NCBI RefSeq assembly: GCF_900089495.1
Contig: NZ_LT605203.1
Coordinates: forward strand, 1 to 64,000
DNA: 64,000 nt
Reading direction: 5' to 3'
From: Thiomonas sp. X19
Lineage (GTDB): Bacteria; Pseudomonadota; Gammaproteobacteria; Burkholderiales; Burkholderiaceae_C
Under the pieces are notes generated by a model. The model saw nothing but the letters and a program-made list of their open reading frames with translations, was not told the DNA's origin and did no database searches. Shown piece after piece: positions 35,942 to 43,269 of this stretch. Each line of letters starts with the position of its first letter. The stretch's first letter is position 1. A program made the position numbers and the translations under genes.

Positions 35942-37543
35942 GAGGCTGTCGGACTTGAACCCGAGCGAATCCGATTGATCAGTGCGACGCGTTTTTTTTG
36001 ACAGCGGCGCGCTGATCGAACGCTCTCGATGGTTGGCGAGACACTGTGAGGGCACATGGGGCGGCCTGGGGACTCGGTTTTGGCGTGGTCGGGGCGCACT
36101 ATTGCCCTCACGCGGCTCGCAGGACGTGCATGCGCTTGATGTTCCAAGCCATGGTCACCAAGCTCCATTCGCCTTGTGCCTTGGCCAGCCCGCGCATGCT
36201 CATCTGGCGCCAACCCATCACTTGCTTGATGATGCCGAACACCGGCTCCACTGTCTGCTTGCGCAGGCCGTACAGGGCTCGGCCTGCTTGCGTGCCCAGG
36301 CGGTGTGCCATCTGCACGAGCGGATCCGTCGTCTGGGGCTCGGGCACATCGGGTGCAAAGCGCCCCATCACCGGCGTGTGATGCGACTCCCGCTTGAGCG
36401 CCAGCAGCGGCTCGATACCCGCGTCGTTGCACGCGATCACGTTGGCTTGGCTGAAGAAGCCGTTGTCCGTGATGAGCGTGTGCACCTCGCCCAGCACCGC
36501 GGGTAACGCTTGGATCTGCTGCAGCGTAGGCACAACTTCGCGCTTGTCGTTGGATGCCTGGCTCACATGCTGGGTGATCACCATCATCGTCGCGATGTCC
36601 ACGCCGGCTTGTGCGTTGTAGCTTTGCTCGAAGCCCCCACCCGACACGGGCATGATGCGCGACTCTTCATCCGTGAGGTTGACCTGATCGCTGCTCCGGG
36701 GGCCGGCCTCTGGCGGCTCAGGGTCCTTGCCGCGCGGCTTCTTGCCCGCCTCGCGCTGGGCTTGGCGCTTGGCGGTCTTGGCCTCGTACTCCTGCTGCTC
36801 GACCTGATGGCGTTCGCTGGCGCGCTGCTCGATCTTGGCCTTGGCCTGCGCGATTGCGCTCAAGCGATCTGCACGCAGGGCGATCTCCGCCGGCACATCC
36901 ATGCCGTCGGGTACCGTCGCGCGGTCGCTGTTCTCTGCCAGCGCCAGCAGCGTTTGTACTTCCTGGCGCAGCTGCGCCTCGATCTTGTTGGCATGAGCCC
37001 ACGACAAGGCCTTGTGCTTGCTGGCGTTGGCGTCGATCTTGGTGCCATCCAGCGCGATGTGTCCGAGCTTGAGCAGCTTCATCTCGCGCGCCAGAACCAG
37101 CACCTGCACGAACAGTGCCTCCACCTCCTTCAAGAAGCGGCGGCGGAACGTCGCCAGCGTGTCGTGATCGGGGTGGGTATTGGCCGCAACAAAGCGGAAC
37201 GCCACCGAGTCGTAGGTCGCCCGCTCGATCTTGCGGCTGGAGTGCACGCCGTTGGCGTAGCCGTAGATCAGCAGGCCCAGCAGCACCGCCGGATGGTGCG
37301 CCGCCGAGCCCCGGCCTGCGTACTGTCGGGCCAGATCGCCCAGATCAAGCTGCTCGATGACTTCGACCACGAAGCGCGCCAAGTGATCAGTGGGCAGCCA
37401 TTCGTCCACCGACGGTGGCAACAGATATGCGGTGTCTCGGTCAACAGGGACGAAGCGGCTCATCGGCTCGGGCTCTCGGTTGTGCAGCAGCAATTGTCTC
37501 GGATAGCGTCTTCATCCGGAAGACCGCAAAGTCCGACAGTCTC
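35942..37543 (-). mobile_element. IS1182-family insertion sequence
   Basis: A 1,602-bp element with inverted ends GAGGCTGTCGGACTT and GAGACTGTCGGACTT (one mismatch). It is flanked by CTAG on both sides (35938-35941 and 37544-37547), either a 4-bp duplication or the palindromic target. It carries one complete transposase gene and about 165 bp of non-coding left end. Confidence 0.88.
36108..37463 (-). CDS. IS1182-family transposase
   Basis: A 451-residue transposase from the ATG at 37463 (MSRFVPVDRDTAYLLPPSVDEW). Family features are the N-terminal segment DHLARFVVEVIEQLDL, the DDE core with HIALDGTKIDANASKHKA and ITDNGFFSQANV, and the C-terminal VEPVFGIIKQVMGWRQM. A lysine- and glutamate-rich coiled region of about 70 residues lies between, as is common in IS1182. 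It appears intact. Confidence 0.92.
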   Translation of the reverse strand: MSRFVPVDRDTAYLLPPSVDEWLPTDHLARFVVEVIEQLDLGDLARQYAGRGSAAHHPAVLLGLLIYGYANGVHSSRKIERATYDSVAFRFVAANTHPDHDTLATFRRRFLKEVEALFVQVLVLAREMKLLKLGHIALDGTKIDANASKHKALSWAHANKIEAQLRQEVQTLLALAENSDRATVPDGMDVPAEIALRADRLSAIAQAKAKIEQRASERHQVEQQEYEAKTAKRQAQREAGKKPRGKDPEPPEAGPRSSDQVNLTDEESRIMPVSGGGFEQSYNAQAGVDIATMMVITQHVSQASNDKREVVPTLQQIQALPAVLGEVHTLITDNGFFSQANVIACNDAGIEPLLALKRESHHTPVMGRFAPDVPEPQTTDPLVQMAHRLGTQAGRALYGLRKQTVEPVFGIIKQVMGWRQMSMRGLAKAQGEWSLVTMAWNIKRMHVLRAA

Positions 37544-37554
37544 CTAGCGCCAGC

Positions 37555-37884
37555 TCAATCCACCGCGCCTGCGAGCGCCTTTTCGATGCGCCAGTCGGGC
37601 ACCAGCCACATCAACGCCACGGCCACATACACCGCCTGCGCAGCGCGGGCGACCATGGCGAGAGGGCGATGCCGAGCACGTCCAGCAGCGGCGGGAGCTT
37701 GCCCTTCCAGTCGCGCCCGATGGCGTTGCCCAGTGTGGGTGGAGCCGGCGGCGATGATGGCCCGCTGCAGCAGCCAGTAGGCCAGCGCGGCCATCAGCAG
37801 CACCACGCCGTGCGGCGCCTTCAGATCCAGCACCATGATGGCGATGACGCCGTCGCTGAAGGCTTCGAGTCGGTTCTTGCCCAT
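37555..37884 (-). pseudogene. Degenerate TMEM175-family channel gene
   Basis: The start MGKNRLEAFSDGVIAIMVLD is the signature of bacterial TMEM175 (DUF1211) potassium channels, which have about 190 residues. Here the middle is missing: the sequence jumps from LDLKAPHG to VVLLMAALAYWLLQRAIIAA. It then needs another frame (TLGNAIGRDWKGKLPPLL) before returning to the first for YVAVALMWLVPDWRIEKAL. An internal deletion plus at least two frameshifts make function very unlikely. IS1182 lies 11 bp beyond its end. Confidence 0.75.
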
Positions 37885-37932
37885 GCCGCGCTCCCGGTTC
37901 TGGACCGGGGAATTTTCGCGGACGGGGCAGCC

Positions 37933-38991
37933 TCAGTCGCGGGGCCAGGCTTGCAAATGGGCGGCGCGGATGTCCACCGTGAGTTCCTGCCCGAGGCTCA
38001 GGGCGTGATGGTCGGCGAGGCGGTAGGGCGCGTGCAGCCACAGCAGGGCGTCGCCGCAGCGCAAGGCGGCGGTGGTGTCGGCGCCGCGCACCATGAGGTG
38101 TTCGACGCGGCCGAGCACCGGGTTCTCGCTGGGGCGCAGCTCCTGCTGTTTGATGGGCGGCAGCCGCACATCGTCGGCCGACACCACCCAGTCCACCTTG
38201 CTGCCGGGCGCAAGTTGCGTGCGTTGCGGCACCCGCAGGATGAGCGCTGCTTCGTCCCAGCGCAGCAGGGTGCAGGCGGCTTGCGGCTCGTGCTGGAGCA
38301 CGGTGGCGCTGAAGCGGTTGCGGTAGCCGAGCAGCGCCGCAGCCTGGATGCTTTGCGGCCGGGCGAAGACCTCGCGCGGCGTGCCTTGCTGCACCACGCG
38401 GCGACCGGCGAGCAGCACCATCCAGTCGGCCATGGCGGCGAGATGGGCGTCGTGCGTGGCGGCCAGCGCGGGGATGGACAAGTGGTGCATGCGCGACACC
38501 AACTCGGCCATGACGTCGTCGCGGGTGCTGGCGTCGAGCGCCGAGGTGGGCTCGTCCAGCAGCAGGATTTGCGGCTTGCGCGCCAAGGCCCGCGCCAGCG
38601 CCACGCGCTGCTGCTGTCCGCCGGAGAGCTGGGCCGGGCGCAGATCGGCCTGCGCCGTCAGGCCCACGGCGGCCAGCAGCTCGCACGCCGCATGGTGTTG
38701 CGCGGGAAGGCTGCCGCCCAGGGCATAGGCCACATTTTCCCAGGCGCGCAAATGCGGGAACAAGGCATGGCCTTGGGGCAGATAGCCCACCGCGCGTTGC
38801 TGCGGCGGCAAGCCGTCGAAAGGCGTGGTGCGCGCCGGTACCAGCCCGGCGATGGCCTTGAGCACGGTGCTCTTGCCTTCGCCGCTGGCGCCCAGCAGGA
38901 CGGTGAAGCCGCGCACCGTGAAGTCGGCATCGAGCACGATGGGCTGGCGAATCGAAGCGCGTATCTGCATCGCCCCCTGGCCGGCACGCAT
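37933..38991 (-). CDS. Molybdate/tungstate ABC transporter ATP-binding protein
   Basis: A 352-residue ABC ATPase: Walker [10 protein letters not shown], signature LSGGQQQR, Walker [13 protein letters not shown] and the switch histidine in ATHDAHL. The C-terminal 120 residues form an extra domain similar to the TOBE/Mop-like part of ModC ([12 protein letters not shown]…TVDIRA). The start at 38991 is preferred because GAGGG lies seven bases upstream; 39009 and 38970 are possible. It is four bases after the permease gene, forming an SBP-permease-ATPase operon beside a ModE-like regulator and formate dehydrogenase genes. Whether molybdate or tungstate is preferred cannot be told. Confidence 0.85.
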   Translation of the reverse strand: MRAGQGAMQIRASIRQPIVLDADFTVRGFTVLLGASGEGKSTVLKAIAGLVPARTTPFDGLPPQQRAVGYLPQGHALFPHLRAWENVAYALGGSLPAQHHAACELLAAVGLTAQADLRPAQLSGGQQQRVALARALARKPQILLLDEPTSALDASTRDDVMAELVSRMHHLSIPALAATHDAHLAAMADWMVLLAGRRVVQQGTPREVFARPQSIQAAALLGYRNRFSATVLQHEPQAACTLLRWDEAALILRVPQRTQLAPGSKVDWVVSADDVRLPPIKQQELRPSENPVLGRVEHLMVRGADTTAALRCGDALLWLHAPYRLADHHALSLGQELTVDIRAAHLQAWPRD

Positions 38992-38995
38992 GGGC

Positions 38996-39841
38996 TCACC
39001 CTCGCGCATACGGCCGGCGCGACAGCGCGCCCATCAGCAGCGGCAGCGGCAGGCCGATGAGAAAGAACAACCACAGCAGCGGATAGACGGCCGACAGCCC
39101 GGTGTCTTGCAGGTTCACCCACAGCTTCACCGGAATGCCTTGCGGATAGTAGGCGACGAGGAGCACGATGCCGAATTCGCCCAAGGCGCGCACCCAGGCC
39201 AGCGCCACGCCCGCCCCCAGGCCAAGACCTGCCAGCGGCACGGTGATGCGCCAGAACGTGCGCCAAGGCGATTGTCCGAGAGTGAGCGAGATTTGCTCCA
39301 GCTCGCGCGGCACGCCCTCGAACGCCGAACGCGCGGCGACGATGAAATACGGTGCGCTGCCATACACCTGCGCCAGCAGGAAGGCCTGTGGCGTGTTGGT
39401 CAGGCTCAAGCCCAGATGGCCCAGCGGCTGGCCGATCCAGCTGTACGGCCCATAGCTCATCGACAGCAGCAGGCCCATCGCCAGCGGCGGGGTGAGCAGG
39501 GGCAGCAACACCAGCAGTTCCATCACCCACTTGCCGCGAAACTCGTGCCGCGCCAGCCACCAGGCCACCGGCGTGCCGAACGCCACGACGATGGCCAGCG
39601 CGATCAGGGTGTAGACCACCGACACCCCCAGCGAGGCGAGATCGCCCTGTTGCAAGTGCAAGGCGCTCCACGGCGTGCTGATGAACAGGCCGACGAACGG
39701 CAGGCTGAGGAAGGCCAGCCCGGCCAGGCCGAACACCGCCACCACCCAGGCACGCTGCGCCTGCACCTGCGACGGCTGATGCAGCGGCAGGTGTGGCGGC
39801 AAATGGGCAGTGGCGGCGGAATCCAGCGGGGTGATCGGCAT
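38996..39841 (-). CDS. Molybdate/tungstate ABC transporter permease
   Basis: A 281-residue integral membrane protein with about six helices and the EAA-loop motif of ABC importers ([35 protein letters not shown] contains the usual E-x(2)-A/G pattern). It has the length and layout of ModB/WtpB. It lies between the substrate-binding protein (102-bp gap) and the ATPase. Confidence 0.88.
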   Translation of the reverse strand: MPITPLDSAATAHLPPHLPLHQPSQVQAQRAWVVAVFGLAGLAFLSLPFVGLFISTPWSALHLQQGDLASLGVSVVYTLIALAIVVAFGTPVAWWLARHEFRGKWVMELLVLLPLLTPPLAMGLLLSMSYGPYSWIGQPLGHLGLSLTNTPQAFLLAQVYGSAPYFIVAARSAFEGVPRELEQISLTLGQSPWRTFWRITVPLAGLGLGAGVALAWVRALGEFGIVLLVAYYPQGIPVKLWVNLQDTGLSAVYPLLWLFFLIGLPLPLLMGALSRRPYARG

Positions 39842-39943
39842 GGTTCAAACGAAGCGGCGGGCGACAACAGCAGCGCAAGGCCGTCATTGTCGCCCGCAGC
39901 AAGCGGGTTCTCGCAGCGGGCACCCGCAGCTTGTCATGCCGCT

Positions 39944-40879
39944 TTACTTCAAGTCGTCACCCTTGGGCGCGCTGTAGCCGTAGTCCTTGAACATCTTCTG
40001 GCCTGCGGCGCTGGTCATGAACTTGACGAAGGCCTCGCCCGCCTTGGGGTTGGGCGCGTTGTTCAGCACGGCGGCGTAGAACACCAGCGGCTGGGTGGAG
40101 AGCTCGTCGGTCTTGCCGTTGGGCAGCTTGATGCTGAAATGCACCTTGCTGTACCAGTCAGCGATCTGCGTCGGGTCGCTGAGGTTGATCTGTTCCGGCA
40201 GCTTGATGTAGGGAAGTTTGTGCGAGATCACGGCGCTGAGATAACCCGAGGTGGCGTCGAGCTGGCCCGCTTCCAGGCGCGACAGCAGCGAGGGTTCGGT
40301 GAAGATCTGCTGCTGGTTCTGCACCCCGCCCAGGATTTTGTCGGCCAGCCCCGGCTGCTTGTAATACCTCTCGGCCAGCAGCATGGTGAACACGATGTTG
40401 CGGCCTTGCGGGTCGGTTGTCGGATCAGTGCGGCCGAACTTCACACCGGGTTTTTCCAGCACCGCGTACCAGGGCATTTTGCCCGCGGCAGCTGCCTCGA
40501 AGTCTTTGGCGAAGCGGCTCTTGTCGCTGTAGGCAATCACCATCTGGGTGCTGGCCACCGGCACTGCCGTGCCGATCAATCCGGCTTTTTGCAGGATTTC
40601 GATGGGGCCTGGCGTGATGGAAACGAATACATCGGGGTTGATCTGTTTGGCCGCGATGAGGTGCGCCAGGCCGAAAGCACCCGCGCCCTGGCCCTGGTAC
40701 TGCACCTGCGCCTGTTTGGCGATGGCCGGGCCCAGGCCCTTGTCCATCAACGCGCCCATGGAACCGGCGTAAGCCACGGCCAGTACCGGCTCGGCCGCTC
40801 GCGCGGCGGGCATGGTCATCGGCATTGCAGCAGCCAGGGCGGCAGCAAGGCAAAGGGACATCAGGGTGTGTCGGCGCAT
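39944..40879 (-). CDS. Molybdate/tungstate-type substrate-binding protein
   Basis: A 311-residue exported protein with a signal peptide (SLCLAAALAAAMPM, cleavage near AARAAEP). The mature part begins VLAVAYAGSMGALMDKG, with the oxyanion-binding Ser seen in ModA/WtpA proteins, and continues with INPDVFVSI and FVKFMTSAAGQKMFKDYGY. The architecture is closer to the WtpA/tungstate-sulfate type than to short ModA. The start at 40879 is chosen for GGAG six bases upstream. It is the first gene of the transporter operon. Confidence 0.85.
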   Translation of the reverse strand: MRRHTLMSLCLAAALAAAMPMTMPAARAAEPVLAVAYAGSMGALMDKGLGPAIAKQAQVQYQGQGAGAFGLAHLIAAKQINPDVFVSITPGPIEILQKAGLIGTAVPVASTQMVIAYSDKSRFAKDFEAAAAGKMPWYAVLEKPGVKFGRTDPTTDPQGRNIVFTMLLAERYYKQPGLADKILGGVQNQQQIFTEPSLLSRLEAGQLDATSGYLSAVISHKLPYIKLPEQINLSDPTQIADWYSKVHFSIKLPNGKTDELSTQPLVFYAAVLNNAPNPKAGEAFVKFMTSAAGQKMFKDYGYSAPKGDDLK

Positions 40880-40980
40880 CGTCGGCTCCATCGGTTTCAG
40901 TGAGGGGAGGGGAAGGCAAGGAAAGGCAAGCTCTCGCCCGAAGCAGCTGAAGCGGCTGGAGGCCAGAGCTTACGATTCAA

Positions 40981-41001
40981 CGTATGCGACGGAATATATC
41001 G
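40981..41001 (-). promoter_or_regulatory. Candidate ModE-type operator
   Basis: Read on the minus strand: CGATATATTCCGTCGCATACG, about 100 bp before the transporter start. One arm (CGATATAT) matches the ModE half-site CGnTATATA; the other (ATACG) is weaker. A ModE-like gene lies 480 bp upstream. Candidate only. Confidence 0.35.
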
Positions 41002-41047
41002 AAAGCGGAATCGGCAAGCAAGTTGCGCAGAATGTAACAGGGCCGAT

Positions 41048-41386
41048 TCAACGTGCCGCCGGTTCGGCAATGACGGCGACGATGCCGCGCGCCGCCAGCG
41101 CCTCGCCGACGAATTTGTACATCGCGCGGTTGCTGCTGTTCCACGAGCCGCCGTGGAAGAACACACCACCGGGCAGCCGGAAGCGGGTTGCGGGCGCCGG
41201 TGATGGGCTGGTAGCCGTCCAGCCGCTCACGTGGTGCCGGGCCGTAGGCAATGCCGCCACGGAAGACGTAGGTATCGGTCGGGGTGAGGCGGTTGATCAT
41301 CGCACCGGCGAACAGGCGGCGGCCAGCGGAGTCAGGCAGAGCAGGAAGATATGTTTGAGCGAACGGCGCGGGGCGGCGGCGATCAT
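41048..41386 (-). pseudogene. Broken alpha/beta-hydrolase (esterase) lipoprotein gene
   Basis: From the ATG at 41386 the frame gives a lipoprotein-like signal (HIFLLCLTPLAAAC). After one shift it continues as MINRLTPTDTYVFRGGIAYG and RERLDGYQPITGARNPLP. After another it gives GVFFHGGSWNSSNRAMYKFVGEALAARGIVAVIA, the oxyanion-hole motif HGGSW of esterases. It ends at 41048, long before the catalytic Ser, Asp and His would appear. Two frameshifts plus truncation mean it is dead. Confidence 0.75.
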
Positions 41387-41485
41387 GGGGAACCCGGCGG
41401 GTTGGAAGGGGCATGGATGGGTTGGCCGGTTCCGCTGATGCGGGCTGCACTCCATCAGCACTATGCCCAGACGGCGCCGCCGGAT

Positions 41486-42034
41486 TCACCCCGCCGTGCC
41501 ACCCGCCTTGCGCGGGCGGCCGCGGGGACGCGCTGTGGTTGTGACGGGCGCGTCGACCATCGTACCGGCCCGGGCTTCAACAGGGTTGCCGGCTGGCGAC
41601 GAGGCCGCGCCCTGATGCCCGGTGTCGAGTGCGCCGGCCGAGTCGTCGGCAAACACATCGGTCGGCGCCTCGCCGCCTTCGCGCAACAGGGTGTTGAACA
41701 CCCGCATATCGGCCTCGATGGCGCGCATGGCCTTTTGCTCCAGGCGCCGGTAACGCCGCAGCACCTCGTACCCCAGGGGCGTGAGCAGCGCCCCGCCGCC
41801 ACCGCTGCCGCCCTTGCTCGCCTCCACCAGCGGCTCCTTGAACGCGCGGTTCAAGCTGCTGGCCAGCAGCCAGGCACGGCGGTAGCTCATGTCCATGTCG
41901 CGCGCCGCCGCCGAGATGGAACCGGTGCGCGCCAGCGCCTCCAGCAACTTCGCCTTGCCCGGCCCGATGGCCGTGCCCTGCTTGATTTCCAGGCGAACCT
42001 TGGGGATGGGGGTGGATGGGTCGGATGAAGGCAT
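41486..42034 (-). CDS. modE: ModE-like molybdenum-responsive regulator (DNA-binding domain only) with AT-hook tail
   Basis: A 182-residue protein. Residues about 15-115 match the N-terminal LysR-type helix-turn-helix of ModE (LLEALARTGSISAAARDMDMSYRRAWLL…GGGALLTPLG). The molybdate-binding Mop/TOBE pair of classical ModE (about 262 residues) is missing. A low-complexity linker leads to RPRGRPRK, an AT-hook-like motif, at the C-terminus. One-domain ModE proteins are known. The position upstream of the Mo/W importer suggests that it controls that operon, with metal sensing by an unknown route. Confidence 0.82.
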   Translation of the reverse strand: MPSSDPSTPIPKVRLEIKQGTAIGPGKAKLLEALARTGSISAAARDMDMSYRRAWLLASSLNRAFKEPLVEASKGGSGGGGALLTPLGYEVLRRYRRLEQKAMRAIEADMRVFNTLLREGGEAPTDVFADDSAGALDTGHQGAASSPAGNPVEARAGTMVDAPVTTTARPRGRPRKAGGTAG

Positions 42035-42191
42035 GGTGGCAGCTCGGGTGGATGGCGCAAGCGCATGGGGCCATGATGGCCGTTCGATATTCCCAAAAAA
42101 TCATAACGATACGCCTTGCTGCACGCAAGCCTCATGCGTCCCCGAGATGCGACCCCGGTCTTGGGGCGACCCGGCGGCGGAGATGATGACG

Positions 42192-42220
42192 TTGCGTTGA
42201 TGATGGAAAAAGGCTAATTT
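42192..42220 (+). promoter_or_regulatory. Candidate promoter of the toxin-antitoxin pair
   Basis: TTGCGT (42192-42197), 17-bp spacer, TAATTT (42215-42220), 48 bp before the antitoxin ATG. The AT-rich sequence after it could hold the autorepression site. Confidence 0.4.
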
Positions 42221-42268
42221 GGACCAAAAGGGTAAAATTGCCTGCATCCAAAGCCTGGGAGATTCTCC

Positions 42269-42619
42269 ATGCACGCCTTGAGCGAGTTGATGCAGTTGCC
42301 GCACGCGCCAGCGTCTGACGTGAAAAAACTCGGCTGGCGCGGCATGATGCGCACCCTGCAGCGCGAGGGGGCCGTGGTGGTGACCAACCACGACACACCC
42401 GAGGCCGTCATCCTGTCCACCGAGGCTTACACCGCCTTGCAGCGCAGCGCGCAGCAGGGCGCGGCCAAAACCGAAGCCAAGCTGGACGCGCTGCGGCAGC
42501 GCTTCGATGCGCGCCTGTCGGCCTTGCAGGCAGACGATGCGGCTGAGCGCCTGCGTGCCGTGCTGGGTGGCCCGGCGACCTTGGGCGGCAAGCTCAAGGT
42601 CGCCCCGCGCGGTGGTTGA
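42269..42619 (+). CDS. Phd/YefM-like antitoxin
   Basis: A 116-residue protein from the ATG at 42269 (GGGAG seven bases upstream). The N-terminal half resembles Phd/YefM antitoxins: EGAVVVTNHDTPEAVILSTEAY is the typical strand-turn-strand with P-x-A-V-I-L. The C-terminal half is helical and probably wraps the toxin. It overlaps the toxin gene by one base (TGATG). Confidence 0.75.
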   Translation: MHALSELMQLPHAPASDVKKLGWRGMMRTLQREGAVVVTNHDTPEAVILSTEAYTALQRSAQQGAAKTEAKLDALRQRFDARLSALQADDAAERLRAVLGGPATLGGKLKVAPRGG

Positions 42620-43257
42620 TGACGCGCCCGGCCCTGTACGTTCTTGCCGGCGTGAACGGCGCGGGCAAGAGTTCAGTGGGCGGCCACTTGCTGCAGCGCG
42701 CGGGGTTGAACTGGTTCAACCCCGACGCCTTTGCACGCGATTGGGTGGAACAAACCGGCTGCGACCAGTTGACGGCTAACGGCATGGCCTGGCAGGAAGG
42801 CATGCGCCGCATCGAGGCAGCCCTTGCCGAGGCGCGCAACCACGCGTTTGAAACCACCCTGGGCGGCAACACCATGACCGCGACGATTCAACGCGCCGCG
42901 CGCACCCACGATGTGCTGATGTGGTACTGCGGACTGACCTCGCCCGAACTGCACATCGCCCGCGTGCAGGCGCGCGTTGCGGCAGGCGGGCATGCCATAC
43001 CCGAAGCCATGATCCGCGCCCGCTTCCTGCGTTCGCGGGAAAACCTGCTGCAGCTCATGCCGCATTTGGCGCAATTGCGCGTGTACGACAACAGCGCCGA
43101 GGCGGCCCCTGACGGCACCGTTCCCGACCCGCTTTTGCTGCTCGACATGCAGGCAGGCCGCCTGCGCTGGCCTACAGCGCAGGACGTCGAAGCCCTGCGG
43201 CGAACGCCGGACTGGGCCAAGCCGCTGCTGGAAGCGGCGCTGCAAACGCAAGCTTGA
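42619..43257 (+). CDS. Zeta-like P-loop kinase toxin
   Basis: A 212-residue protein with Walker A GVNGAGKSS near the N-terminus, NWFNPDAFARDW (the zeta-type N-P-D) and FETTLGG, as in the zeta-toxin/PezT-like kinase family that phosphorylates UDP-N-acetylglucosamine. An arginine-rich helix (AMIRARFLRSRENL) fits the lid. Pairing of a zeta-like toxin with a Phd-type antitoxin, in place of epsilon, is the less familiar combination but occurs widely in proteobacteria. The start at 42619 overlaps the antitoxin stop. Confidence 0.8.
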   Translation: MTRPALYVLAGVNGAGKSSVGGHLLQRAGLNWFNPDAFARDWVEQTGCDQLTANGMAWQEGMRRIEAALAEARNHAFETTLGGNTMTATIQRAARTHDVLMWYCGLTSPELHIARVQARVAAGGHAIPEAMIRARFLRSRENLLQLMPHLAQLRVYDNSAEAAPDGTVPDPLLLLDMQAGRLRWPTAQDVEALRRTPDWAKPLLEAALQTQA

Positions 43258-43269
43258 TGCAACCCGGAT

